64,000 bases of DNA from Prorocentrum cordatum (lineage: Eukaryota; Sar; Dinophyceae; Prorocentrales; Prorocentraceae), in NCBI GenBank assembly GCA_963575745.1, contig CAUYUJ010015282.1, positions 165,151-229,150 on the forward strand. Direction: 5' to 3'. The translations under genes and the position numbers were made by a program. The notes beneath the pieces are model-generated. The model searched no databases. It saw only the letters and a list, made by a program, of their open reading frames with translations, and had not been told where the DNA came from. Shown here piece after piece: positions 31,684 through 39,987 of this stretch; position 1 is the first letter of the stretch, and each line of letters opens with the position of its first letter.

Positions 31684-33108
31684 ATGGCGGGCCACCAGGT
31701 CAACGTCACGATCAACGGTGCCGTGGTCGACCAGAGCCCGCCTGGGGCAGGGCCGGTTACGCGTGAGAACCTCAATCGCCGTGTTGACGATATCGTCAAC
31801 GTGGCCCATGCGTTTACCGTGGCCCTCACCAACATGGCCATTAACTTTCACGGGGCCTACGACAAGCACGTTGACGAAGTGCAGAGGGCTGCCGATGACA
31901 TGGCGCGGAGGATCGCTGACTTAACGCGGCAGAACGCCGCGTTGGTTCACGCCAGTGACGACTTCAACGAAAACCTCAAGAGGGCGCAGGACGAGGTTAA
32001 CGCCCTTGTGGCAACGATTACAGAGCTGAACATCAAGAATCGCGACTCGGAGGTTAACACGGCGGAGAATGCGACCAAGTACAGGCGCATTAACGAAAAT
32101 ATCGGTTACCTCTTGAACACCGCCAGGCGTCTCACCGAGAACATCACGCCTCTGCAGGACTTCGAAGGCAAACGGGATGCGGCACTACGCATGCTAGTGG
32201 GAGTTACCGAGAGACTTGAGGGTTTACAGAGGTTCTTGAATGACCCGATCAGCTCCTCGGTTACCATCATCCCGCAGGTGCCGCCGCCGTTACCTGAGCT
32301 GCCCCCGACGGCAGCACTCGCCAAGGCGCCACCCTTTGCCGCCACCGCGGCAGCCGGGCCCATGGCCACAGGCGCGCCCCCAGTGAAGCAGGTTAACGTG
32401 GCTCCATCAGGGAAAGCTCCCCCGACTCAGGACCTGGCCGGCGCAACCGCTAAAGCCGGGGGGAGCCGACGGTCCATGTCACCGAACAAGATCCCACCGT
32501 CAACGTTGAGCCGGCAGAGCGGTGAAGAGCCACAGCCTGTTTACAAGAAGGCGCCGAAGGCCATGCATGAGCGTAAACGGGAGTTGGAAGAATTGATGCA
32601 GATAGGCATGAAGATGGACGAGGATCGAGCGATTGGTGGTCAACTTGATGAGGTGCCAAAGGATCCTGCCCCTGCCGTGAACGCGAGGCCGGCCAAGCCG
32701 CCCCCTCCGGGGCTCGGCGAGTCCAGAGCGTCAAGCAGCGTTAGCGGCATGAAGCCCCCGCCTCCGGAGCCCAAGAGGTTGCCGATCCAGCGCAACCCGC
32801 CACCGCAGCCTCAAGTCGTTAACCGCACGAATGATCAGCTTGCGGGGTACTCCAGGACCGTCGCCAAGGCCGTGTACCGCCCGCTGTACCACGTCAACGG
32901 TCACATGCCCATGCTGAACGACAGGAGCGACGACTACGACGTTAACTACAAGGCGGAACCTGACCCCAGGGAAGTGGTAGCCTTAACGATGAAGACGCGT
33001 GACAACCTGGCGCAGGTACGAGGGCAACTTCGTCGGGCACGTGGCGAAGGCGGGGTTAACAACCCCTGGCGGCCGGTCTATTCAGGGCAACACAGGGCGG
33101 GAGCTTAA
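31684..33108 (+). CDS. Extra 3' ORF of copia A: coiled coil plus Pro-rich region
   Basis: The frame begins at ATG 31684; an upstream TTG at 31666 is in frame but lies before the presumed acceptor. Residues about 45-190 have strong heptad character (for example KHVDEVQRAADDMARRIADL and NENIGYLLNTARRL) and should form a long coiled coil. Residues about 195-360 are Pro/Ala/Lys-rich and probably disordered. The frame ends at TAA 33106-33108, while an overlapping frame continues the protein from about 33000, so the original product was probably some 830 residues long. It lies between RNase H and the 3' LTR, where copia elements normally have no gene. I recognise no family; a particle, RNA-binding or captured host protein are all possible. 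Confidence 0.75.
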   Translation: MAGHQVNVTINGAVVDQSPPGAGPVTRENLNRRVDDIVNVAHAFTVALTNMAINFHGAYDKHVDEVQRAADDMARRIADLTRQNAALVHASDDFNENLKRAQDEVNALVATITELNIKNRDSEVNTAENATKYRRINENIGYLLNTARRLTENITPLQDFEGKRDAALRMLVGVTERLEGLQRFLNDPISSSVTIIPQVPPPLPELPPTAALAKAPPFAATAAAGPMATGAPPVKQVNVAPSGKAPPTQDLAGATAKAGGSRRSMSPNKIPPSTLSRQSGEEPQPVYKKAPKAMHERKRELEELMQIGMKMDEDRAIGGQLDEVPKDPAPAVNARPAKPPPPGLGESRASSSVSGMKPPPPEPKRLPIQRNPPPQPQVVNRTNDQLAGYSRTVAKAVYRPLYHVNGHMPMLNDRSDDYDVNYKAEPDPREVVALTMKTRDNLAQVRGQLRRARGEGGVNNPWRPVYSGQHRAGA

Positions 33109-34177
33109 CGATTACGATGACGTGTTCGTTGACATCTTTGGCCAACATGCTTACGGTTTCATCGGCTGTGCCGTGTTGAAAGGTCCGAGCAGCTGGAGAT
33201 CTCAGTTGACGGAGAAAGAGTTGACCAAGCATGATGAATGGGTTGGCGCGGTTGGGCACGTACAGCCCCTATTTGACGACGAGTACGTGCCGCCGCTCCA
33301 CGTTGACGATCTTCACCCATCGTGGTTTGAGCTCCACAGTTGCCCGGGCACGCAGGTGTACGTCAACAAGGTGCCGGAGATGAACGAGAAGCAGCTTAAC
33401 GGTCTTCTCTTAACGTGGGCAGGAATGCTGCCCCACGGCAACCCCACCGTGATCTCCGTTAAGCACCTGGTGGAAGACACCCGTGGGCCGCACGGTTACA
33501 TCTCGACTGGAGTTACCGTGATTCGGTTTGCGACGCCCGATCTCGCCAAGCTTTGCTGCCGTTACATGAACGGGCTCCAGGTGCATTACCGTAACTACTT
33601 CATCGACGACCTCGAGGTCAGGAGCACCGAGGAGTTAAAGGGCAGCATCAACAGGCCTCCAGTCTACTGGCACCAGACCATCTTGGATGTTGCCCTTAAC
33701 GATCAGGGATCCATGAGGGCACTTTACCGTGAGAATTGGCCTGCTGATCATGTCACCGAGCGTAAAAGCGATCATCGTGAGAAGCTTTGCTGGTTTGGCT
33801 GGTTGCCGTGCGACGACTTCCCCAACTGGCTTACCGATCCGACCTGGACTGTGAACCCGTTTACCGGCGCTGCGGTCGAGGAGCACCTCCGTAACAATCC
33901 AGGCGGTGGGCCTCTGTTGAAGGCTCCCCACGCCAGTTACTGGAGGGCCATCGGCACCTACCACAACATCGTTGACGGTTCCATCAAGAGCTTCGATGAG
34001 GGGTGCTGGCTCGACGACGAGGAGCGCATTAACGCGTGCCTGGACACCGACTACTACAGCCCGATGCAGGCCCTTAACAGGGTGTCGTCCTACACCGCAG
34101 CCAGCGTGGGACACCGCGGGTTGCCGAGGTCGAGGGGCGCGCGAGCCCCGTCGGCGAGGCGCCCGCGCCGCTCGTGA
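32999..34177 (+). CDS. Extra 3' ORF of copia A, continuation with RRM-like segment
   Basis: This frame overlaps the end of the coiled-coil frame by about 110 bases and continues to TGA 34175-34177. The real junction is probably a frameshift between 32990 and 33100, since the composition switches there. From about 33350 to 33620 the order TQVYVNKVP, then a helix, VISVKHLVED, GYISTGVTVIRF, ATPDLAKLCCRYMNG and NYFIDDLEV is what an RRM would give (RNP2-like, RNP1-like, second helix with a terminal Asn-Gly). The aromatic residues of RNP1 are only partly kept. The C-terminus is Trp-rich (WFGWLPCDDFPNWL) and ends basic (RSRGARAPSARRPRRS). RNA binding is an inference. Confidence 0.7.
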   Translation: MTTWRRYEGNFVGHVAKAGLTTPGGRSIQGNTGRELNDYDDVFVDIFGQHAYGFIGCAVLKGPSSWRSQLTEKELTKHDEWVGAVGHVQPLFDDEYVPPLHVDDLHPSWFELHSCPGTQVYVNKVPEMNEKQLNGLLLTWAGMLPHGNPTVISVKHLVEDTRGPHGYISTGVTVIRFATPDLAKLCCRYMNGLQVHYRNYFIDDLEVRSTEELKGSINRPPVYWHQTILDVALNDQGSMRALYRENWPADHVTERKSDHREKLCWFGWLPCDDFPNWLTDPTWTVNPFTGAAVEEHLRNNPGGGPLLKAPHASYWRAIGTYHNIVDGSIKSFDEGCWLDDEERINACLDTDYYSPMQALNRVSSYTAASVGHRGLPRSRGARAPSARRPRRS

Positions 34178-34575
34178 AAGACGGCAGGTAGTCAGCATGC
34201 TGCAGTTTACGCTCTTCCTCATCTCCCCTCTTAACTTGGCTTAACAACCGAGTGGCGGTAGCTTGTTGAGCTGAGCTCGTTTGCATGCGCATCTCTTGTA
34301 GTTACCGCAGGTATTGGCGAATAAAAAGCGAAAGCAATCAAAATCATCCAAATGCTAGCCTGCCGAGTAAACTTTAGATGCTCCGTTTGAACTTGTGACT
34401 GTAAGAGCGTTTACTCGAGCTCATGTTACATGTGTGAGAAACGTGGTGCTCGTAAGCGCAGTCACGAGACCTTTCGAATTCAGCAATATGATGATTTGCG
34501 TGCAGCGTGTTGCGCAGTTTAACCTGTTTTTACGTTTGAAGACACCTCCCCGTCAGCCCATACGGACTAGCGTCC
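34178..34575 (+). other. 3' untranslated region of copia A
   Basis: No open frame of note lies between the last stop and the polypurine tract. The sequence is richer in A and T than the coding part. Confidence 0.6.
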
Positions 34576-34583
34576 GAGGGGGG
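34576..34583 (+). other. Polypurine tract, copia A
   Basis: GAGGGGGG lies directly against the TGTTAACA start of the 3' LTR, the normal place for the plus-strand primer. Confidence 0.75.
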
Positions 34584-34758
34584 TGTTAACATGCAAGCGT
34601 TCAGGTGACTGGGGGGGAATAGTAACCCTGTTACCTTTGGCTCAAGTGTTTAACGGCTGAAGCCACCGAGACTCGCTTCGCCGTGCGGGAGTGTAAAGGT
34701 GACCGATCATCATCACTGTCACTGGGCTCCCGTGCAGAACCCTCCTCGGGGTTTTGCA
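34584..34758 (+). repeat. 3' LTR of copia A
   Basis: The LTR is 175 bp, TG...CA, aligned with the 5' LTR over its whole length with two substitutions and two gaps (13 and 2 bp). It contains TTTGGCTCAAG at 34636-34646. Confidence 0.93.
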
Positions 34759-34823
34759 GGAGGAGGTGGAGGAGGAGGAGAAGGGGGATGAGGAGGAGGA
34801 GGAGGCGGAGGAGCAGGAGGAGG
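34759..34823 (+). repeat. (GGA)n microsatellite, 3' flank of copia A
   Basis: This continues the GGA repeat that precedes the left LTR, with a few GGT, GAT and GCA interruptions. Confidence 0.9.
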
Positions 34824-35199
34824 TGCTCTTCTCTTGCCCGCCACCCTCACCGGCGAGGAGCCGCGCCCGTGCCTGGTGGCGCTGTGACCCCTCCCCGGCC
34901 CCCGCAGCCCGGGCCGCGTCCCCTGCATGCGGCCCGCCTGGCTGGGCTCGTCACCGCCCGCCAGACCACCCCAGCCAAGCCCGAAGGCCCCGATTCGCCC
35001 GCCATTTCCAGTGTGGGAGGGGGGTCGGGGCACATTGGAAAACACATACATATGAAGCCCGTACCCCCCCCCCCGACCCGAAAGGCCGGCGAAGTTCGGG
35101 TCTTCGGGTTGGGTTGGGGTGGTTTGGAAGGCAGTCGCTCGATGTCTCATGTGTTTCCGAGCGCTCACGCTGCCCAGCTGTCGGAGAACAGACAGCGGC
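34824..35199. other. No gene recognised
   Basis: GC-rich sequence with overlapping open frames on both strands and no domain or repeat that I can name. Confidence 0.4.
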
Positions 35200-35362
35200 A
35201 TCAATACAAACTTTTGGCTCTTCGCGAGGTTTCCCGGATCCGCGCTGGGCCCCTCCCCCCCGGCGGCGCCTCCAGCGCCGCCTCTGGCGCGCTCTGCGCG
35301 CCAGGGAGGGGGGTCCAGCGCAGACCCAAGAAATCCGCTCAGAGCGCCACAAGTTAATATTT
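35200..35362. mobile_element. Foldback element, family 3, copy 2
   Basis: This shares CGGATCCGCGCTGG, a poly-C/poly-G inverted pair, a GGCGCC-rich centre and AAGAAATCCGC with the copy at 6725-6876, and ends in ATATTTATA. The arms are more diverged and less complementary than in copy 1. Confidence 0.55.
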
Positions 35363-36109
35363 ATACGTTTTTCTTGTTTGAAGCGGGGGCTCCCTGTGTT
35401 ACCTCACCCTCGCTTCCTCAACGTCTCCACCCGTCGCCATTCTGGCTTTGAGTTGCGGCTGCTTCTACGGGGGTTCGTCTGGTCGGCGCCTCTCCTCCAC
35501 AGTCGTCCTGCCACCGAGATGGCCGCACCGCGCAAGACCGTGCCTTGCCCCGTGTGGTGGCTGCGGAGCTCTCTTCGGCACAGGCACTCTTCGCTTCGGT
35601 GGCGGCCGCCCGAGCGGGGGAACAGAGTCCAGGAGTTCTCGGTGTCGATGACCGCGGCGGCAGCCCAGCTCGGAGGATTGGGACAGCGCTGTGAGGAGGC
35701 GGAGGTGGTGACCTGAGAGTACCACACGGCGCCATGGCGCAGGCCAAAGGGGCGGCGCCATTGATCGTGGGCGGAGGCCTCATCGGTATCTACGGCCTTG
35801 GAGGACACGGGCCTTTTTTTGCCGCGGATGCCCCCCCCGCGCGAGAGGCATCCGTGCGACCGCGCATCCGCGGGAGACAGGCGGGGCTCGCGCGCGGGGC
35901 CGGCTCGACGGCTCCCGGGCAACGGACACGGGAGGCGAGGCCGACCGCATGAATCTCGGACACGCGCAGAGGGGGGGGGGGAGGGCTTATTAGAAGCACC
36001 CCCGCTTCTCAGAATGCGCGGGCCTTCTCTACAGGTGTGAGGCCGGCGCCTTCCAAGAAGCTGCCTCCCATGAGGCTCCATGGCGGCCCTGGAGCGCTCA
36101 AAACTAGAC
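35363..36109. other. No gene; contains a dispersed repeat at 35965-36065
   Basis: The dispersed repeat (CGCAGAGGGGGG, GCGCGGGCCTTCTCTACA, GGCGCCTTC..AGAAGC) recurs at about 59685-59805. Open frames in this stretch show no recognisable domain. Confidence 0.5.
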
Positions 36110-36410
36110 CTTGGACGCCCAAGACGGTTCTCACAGTGCCCAAGAGACCGCGAAGACGCCCCAAGAGGCACCCAAGAGGCTTCCCAAGAGGGCCCCAAGA
36201 GGCCAGAATCATTGATTTTGCATGGGCGAACGTAACTTCTTAGCATCTACGACTTATCGGTCTTCACAGCGGTGACGACGGTACAAGAAGCCCCCAAGAG
36301 AGTCCCAAAACGGCCCAAGAGGCCCCAAAAACGTCCCGAGAGGGGGCCAAGACACCCCAAGAGGTCCCCAATACGACCTAGGAGAGCTCCAAGACGGCTC
36401 CAGGACGCGT
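36110..36410 (-). repeat. TCTTGGGGCC array, inverted
   Basis: GGCCCCAAGAG-like words on the plus strand correspond to the reverse complement of the arrays elsewhere in the window. No gene. Confidence 0.65.
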
Positions 36411-36494
36411 TTCGACTAAGTTTGACTCGATTTGTCTTTGACCTCGGCTGAAACCAAAGCGCGCGCGAAACGCACGCGATGGGTATAGTACACA

Positions 36495-36579
36495 TGGATA
36501 ATTATTATCTCCAAAGCGCTCGAGCCAAAACGATATCGGCCTGTCCAACATGTCTCTCGGGAGGCTGCAAATCTATCCA
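36495..36579 (-). repeat. 3' LTR of copia B
   Basis: This 85-bp LTR differs from the copy at 42715-42799 at three positions. TGGATA and TATCCA form short inverted ends. It carries TTTTGGCTCGAG (sense strand, 36530 to 36519), one base different from the spliced-leader end. Confidence 0.9.
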
Positions 36580-36591
36580 GCCCTCCCGGCC
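36580..36591 (-). other. Polypurine tract, copia B (probable)
   Basis: GCCGGGAGGGC on the minus strand directly precedes the 3' LTR. It is purine-rich but interrupted. Confidence 0.4.
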
Positions 36592-36741
36592 TTCCGCGTT
36601 CCTTCCGCGTGGGAGGCCGCCGACTCTTACGGCCGGCACAAAGTCAGCGGAGCGTGGCGATCCACCACTCCTCAGAATCAAAAGCGTGCGGCCAAACGCC
36701 GCCGCCAGCTCAAGCGCTCTGAGGGATGTCTCAATCACCAC

Positions 36742-39700
36742 TCATCCATCCAGTGCTGCCCGCAGGGCCAGTCGGCTCCGACCTGCTCTCGCCACGAACC
36801 CCATCGCCGCCAGGAACTTCTTAATCAGGGGCCCGTCCAGGTGCTTCGTACCGATGTCACTGACGTTCTCGAGACCTGCGATCTTGTTGACGCGCAGCTT
36901 CTTCTGCTGCACAGCCCTCTGCAGCCACAGCAGAGGCGTATGTAGGTGTCGAACTCGTCCGACTCCACGACGTTCTGCGATGCCCTTGCCCGCCGTCGCG
37001 TCGCACTTCAGCACGATCTCGAGATCTACACCCATGTCCTTTGCGAGAGTCTTGAGGCCGAGCCCGATACTGCCGCCCTTCACCAGCGCGTGGAACTCCG
37101 CTTCTCCAGTAGATAGAGCATTGAACCTTTGGGTTGTCGAACTGCTTCTAATCCAATGCTTCCCAACCATCACCGTACACGATGAAGTAGACTTACGTGT
37201 TCTCAGGCAGCCTGCGAAGTCACTGTCCGTATAGACTTGAGCAACTCGCCGATCTGCTTGCCGTGGATACTCGACCACCAGCCTCAGGGTACCTACGAGG
37301 TACCGACCGATCCGTTTCATGGCCTGCCATCCGCCAATCGTCGGATCCTGCATCACTCGAGCTGATTCCTTCGCCGCGTACTGCAAATCAGGTCGATCCT
37401 GCGCCAGGTATTGGATACGCATGCACACCGAGCGGTAGATGGCCCGCTCTCGTCCTTGTAGTGCTTCTCCATCCAGCTCCTGCCTCTTGATCCCCGGCGT
37501 GACCACTGGCTTGCTCTCTTTACCCTGCAGGCCCAGCTGGGCCAGGATGATCTCCACGTGCCTCGGGTCCGCCTCGTATTCGATCTTCTCCACGTCGTTG
37601 CCGTTCGGCCTGACCCACCTCACGATGCGATTCAGCACCACGATCTCGTCGATGTCGCCGCTCTGCGGGTCAGGTCCCAGAACCCCTCGTACCTTCACGA
37701 TCAGGTGCTCGCCGAGGTTCTCCGTGAAAGCCTTTGAATCCTTTCGCCCACCGAGCACCACGAAATCGTCGCCGTGCCTCCAAACGACCAGCTTGCCAAC
37801 CTGGTAGATGCAAGGCGAGAACTCGCCCTGCTTCGACTTCAGGATCCTCGCCATGATGTCCTCCACCTTCAGGTCGAATGATGAGCTGGCATCTCTCAGC
37901 CCATACATGGCCTTCAGCAGCAGCCAGCACTCGTCATCCTTGCACTCTAGATCCTCCGCTGGCGTCTTCAAGTACACTGGCCTCTGCAGCTCCGAGTGTA
38001 GATGCGCTCTTGAGATATCGACGAAGGTCAGCACTCGATCTTCATGCCACCCTGTCATCGCCATAGACATAATCATCATCAGGCCCTCCAGCGGCGGGGT
38101 CGCCGCGAAGGTCGCCGCAGCGTCCTCAGGCCCAAGGGTGCTCAGCTTCCGCGTCTCTTTCGCCACCAACCGACTCCGTAGTTCTGGTTTCTGATCGTCG
38201 CCCTTGTTGGTGTCGACCCAGCCGCTTGGAAGCGGCTTGGTTCCCGTCACTTGCAGCGCCTCGGAAATCTTTCTCCTCTCAAACACTCCGAGCCTGCTCA
38301 TGTAGCCAATCTCGTCCGTGCGCGCATTCTTGACGCCTACCGGGTCCAGCACCGCACCGCTGATCCCGTCGTAGAAGGTCGCCATCTCCTCCTCGGTCGC
38401 CTGGTCCAGAATCTCTGGCTCCTCCGCGGTCTGACCAACTTCGAACGCATGGATCCCTTTACCGATCTTCAGCTCGTTCCTGATGCCCCTCAGGATTGCC
38501 TTCACCAGCCCTAAGGGGTACTTCTCAGCCGCCTTCGCCCTCCTCTCCAGGAGGTGCACATGCTCGTGGGAGCCGTCACACGCGATCCCCACCTGCTTCG
38601 CCACCTCGCGGCTATTCGTCATCCAGCCCGTCGGCTTCGCCACGAGGCCCTCCGAGCCGTCCGGCCAGTATGACTTGGCTCCGAACACACACTGGCTGCC
38701 CTTGACCACTATGACGCCAGGCAGCTCCCTGATGCTCTTGATGCACTCCTCTTTCCAGCTTGACGCCGTCCAAGGGTGCTCGAACAGGAACCACTTCCCC
38801 CTCGAATGCTGGTAGGCCGCCAGCTCCATACAGAAGCCCAGGAAGACCTTGCACTCCGCGAGCAGCCTCTGAAACTTAACATCATCACGCTTGCCGCTCG
38901 CCTTCAGCAACTCCATCAGCTGTGAGAACGGGGTGCATACAGGAGACATGATGAGGAAGGCAGGGTCTCCCTCCTCAATCTCCGCTCTCGCTCGCTTCCT
39001 CTGCTCCTCGAGCCGGAAGTCCCAGCCCGTCCTGAGGTCCATCGCCACTCCTGGCTTCAGATTGAACTTTGGAGCTCCCTTGGCGAACTCCCCTGGGTTG
39101 AACACCTCCTGCGAATCCAAGCTGTCGAGACCGAGCTGTTCCAGCAGCGCGCCGATCTCCGCCGCGTCGCCCATGGACACGTCCGCCGCCGCCGGAGCGC
39201 TTCCCGACGCAGTCCCAGATGAGCTTGGCGCCCCTGGTTCACCGACTGGCCCACGATCACCGACTCGTCCTCGCTTGGCTCCAGGTTCTTCGTCTTCACT
39301 TCTCTCGGGTCGCTCACCAGCTACTCGCCGTAGGTGAGCTTCTGCCACCCGAGCTCCACCGCCGAACGTCTGGTCGTCCTCCATCGCTTTCTCGATCCTC
39401 GTTCGGCATTCCTCGCTGTGCATGATCGCGCGCTGGTTGTCCCGAGCTGCTGCACAGCCCCTGCAACCTGGGGTGTAGCCGTAGCGCCGCAGCTCCACGT
39501 CCTTCCCGATGTAGACCCTCCTCGGAGCAGGAGGACCCACAGGTCCTGGAACAGGGGGCAGATCCACGTCCGGCACCACCTGATCCGCCACCACCTTCGC
39601 CATGGCGGGTGGTACTTTAAGTCCTTCACCTTCTTGACCAGGAACTGGTCGCCACGGCACGCCCTGCAGCTCTGAGAAAAGAGCCTTGTCGCTCCTCGCT

Positions 39701-39987
39701 GCCAGTGGCATCCTCTTGACGCTCCTGGCTCTCATCACGCCCTTCGGCGTCGCCACGTACACTCGTCGCTGTCGTCGCGGATCCCGTAGAAGACGCCCTC
39801 CAGCCACCTGTCCACCAGCCTCGACTCCCTCTTGCCGACTGGCAGGTAGAACACCTTCTCGCCGAACGCCGGGAGCGCCCTCTTGTAAGCGCGCCCCTTC
39901 CTCAACTCGTACGGCGTGCGCCCGTCTGAGTCCACTTGACCTCGATTGTGGACTGCTGCGCCCTGCCTCACCATCCACGGCAGGCAC
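36742..39987 (-). CDS. Copia B Pol: methyltransferase-like domain, RT, RNase H
   Basis: The meaningful sequence begins near residue 75 (RVYVATPKGV), where it takes over from the upstream frame; the first 74 residues are the wrong frame of the integrase. Residues 171-197 hold the TPGCRGC...H...CRTRIE motif. Residues 310-505 resemble a cytosine-C5 methyltransferase: SPVCTPFS (Cys351), FLFEHP (401-405), QCVFG and KPTGWMTNS. RT spans about 575-790, with FVDISRAH (Asp657) and RHGDDF (738-742). RNase H spans about 917-1050, with YTDSDFAGC, ALSTGEAEF and KCDATAG, followed by VSDIGTKHL. The frame is intact to its end. Confidence 0.92.
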   Translation of the reverse strand: MPAVDGEAGRSSPQSRSSGLRRAHAVRVEEGARLQEGAPGVRREGVLPASRQEGVEAGGQVAGGRLLRDPRRQRRVYVATPKGVMRARSVKRMPLAARSDKALFSELQGVPWRPVPGQEGEGLKVPPAMAKVVADQVVPDVDLPPVPGPVGPPAPRRVYIGKDVELRRYGYTPGCRGCAAARDNQRAIMHSEECRTRIEKAMEDDQTFGGGARVAEAHLRRVAGERPERSEDEEPGAKRGRVGDRGPVGEPGAPSSSGTASGSAPAAADVSMGDAAEIGALLEQLGLDSLDSQEVFNPGEFAKGAPKFNLKPGVAMDLRTGWDFRLEEQRKRARAEIEEGDPAFLIMSPVCTPFSQLMELLKASGKRDDVKFQRLLAECKVFLGFCMELAAYQHSRGKWFLFEHPWTASSWKEECIKSIRELPGVIVVKGSQCVFGAKSYWPDGSEGLVAKPTGWMTNSREVAKQVGIACDGSHEHVHLLERRAKAAEKYPLGLVKAILRGIRNELKIGKGIHAFEVGQTAEEPEILDQATEEEMATFYDGISGAVLDPVGVKNARTDEIGYMSRLGVFERRKISEALQVTGTKPLPSGWVDTNKGDDQKPELRSRLVAKETRKLSTLGPEDAAATFAATPPLEGLMMIMSMAMTGWHEDRVLTFVDISRAHLHSELQRPVYLKTPAEDLECKDDECWLLLKAMYGLRDASSSFDLKVEDIMARILKSKQGEFSPCIYQVGKLVVWRHGDDFVVLGGRKDSKAFTENLGEHLIVKVRGVLGPDPQSGDIDEIVVLNRIVRWVRPNGNDVEKIEYEADPRHVEIILAQLGLQGKESKPVVTPGIKRQELDGEALQGRERAIYRSVCMRIQYLAQDRPDLQYAAKESARVMQDPTIGGWQAMKRIGRYLVGTLRLVVEYPRQADRRVAQVYTDSDFAGCLRTRKSTSSCTVMVGKHWIRSSSTTQRFNALSTGEAEFHALVKGGSIGLGLKTLAKDMGVDLEIVLKCDATAGKGIAERRGVGRVRHLHTPLLWLQRAVQQKKLRVNKIAGLENVSDIGTKHLDGPLIKKFLAAMGFVARAGRSRLALRAALDG

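Larger units (their letters stand above)
24008..34758 (+). mobile_element. Ty1/copia LTR retrotransposon A with extra 3' gene
   Basis: This element of about 10.75 kb is bounded by direct repeats that start TGTTAACATG and end GGTTTTGCA, the TG...CA form usual for LTRs. Next to the left LTR is a tRNA primer site, and next to the right LTR a polypurine tract. The order gag, protease, integrase, reverse transcriptase, RNase H defines Ty1/copia. Two features are unusual: a methyltransferase-like domain between integrase and RT, and about 2.5 kb of further coding sequence after RNase H. GGAGG flanks both ends, compatible with a 5-bp target duplication but uninformative inside a GGA repeat. At least seven stops or frame changes interrupt the reading frames, so this copy is probably not autonomous. 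Confidence 0.93.

Noticed and set aside
36495-36579. The 36495 and 42715 repeats as an unrelated dispersed repeat
   Set aside because: They sit exactly at the two ends of the copia B coding region, start TG and end CA in sense, and one adjoins a tRNA-iMet primer site, so they are its LTRs.
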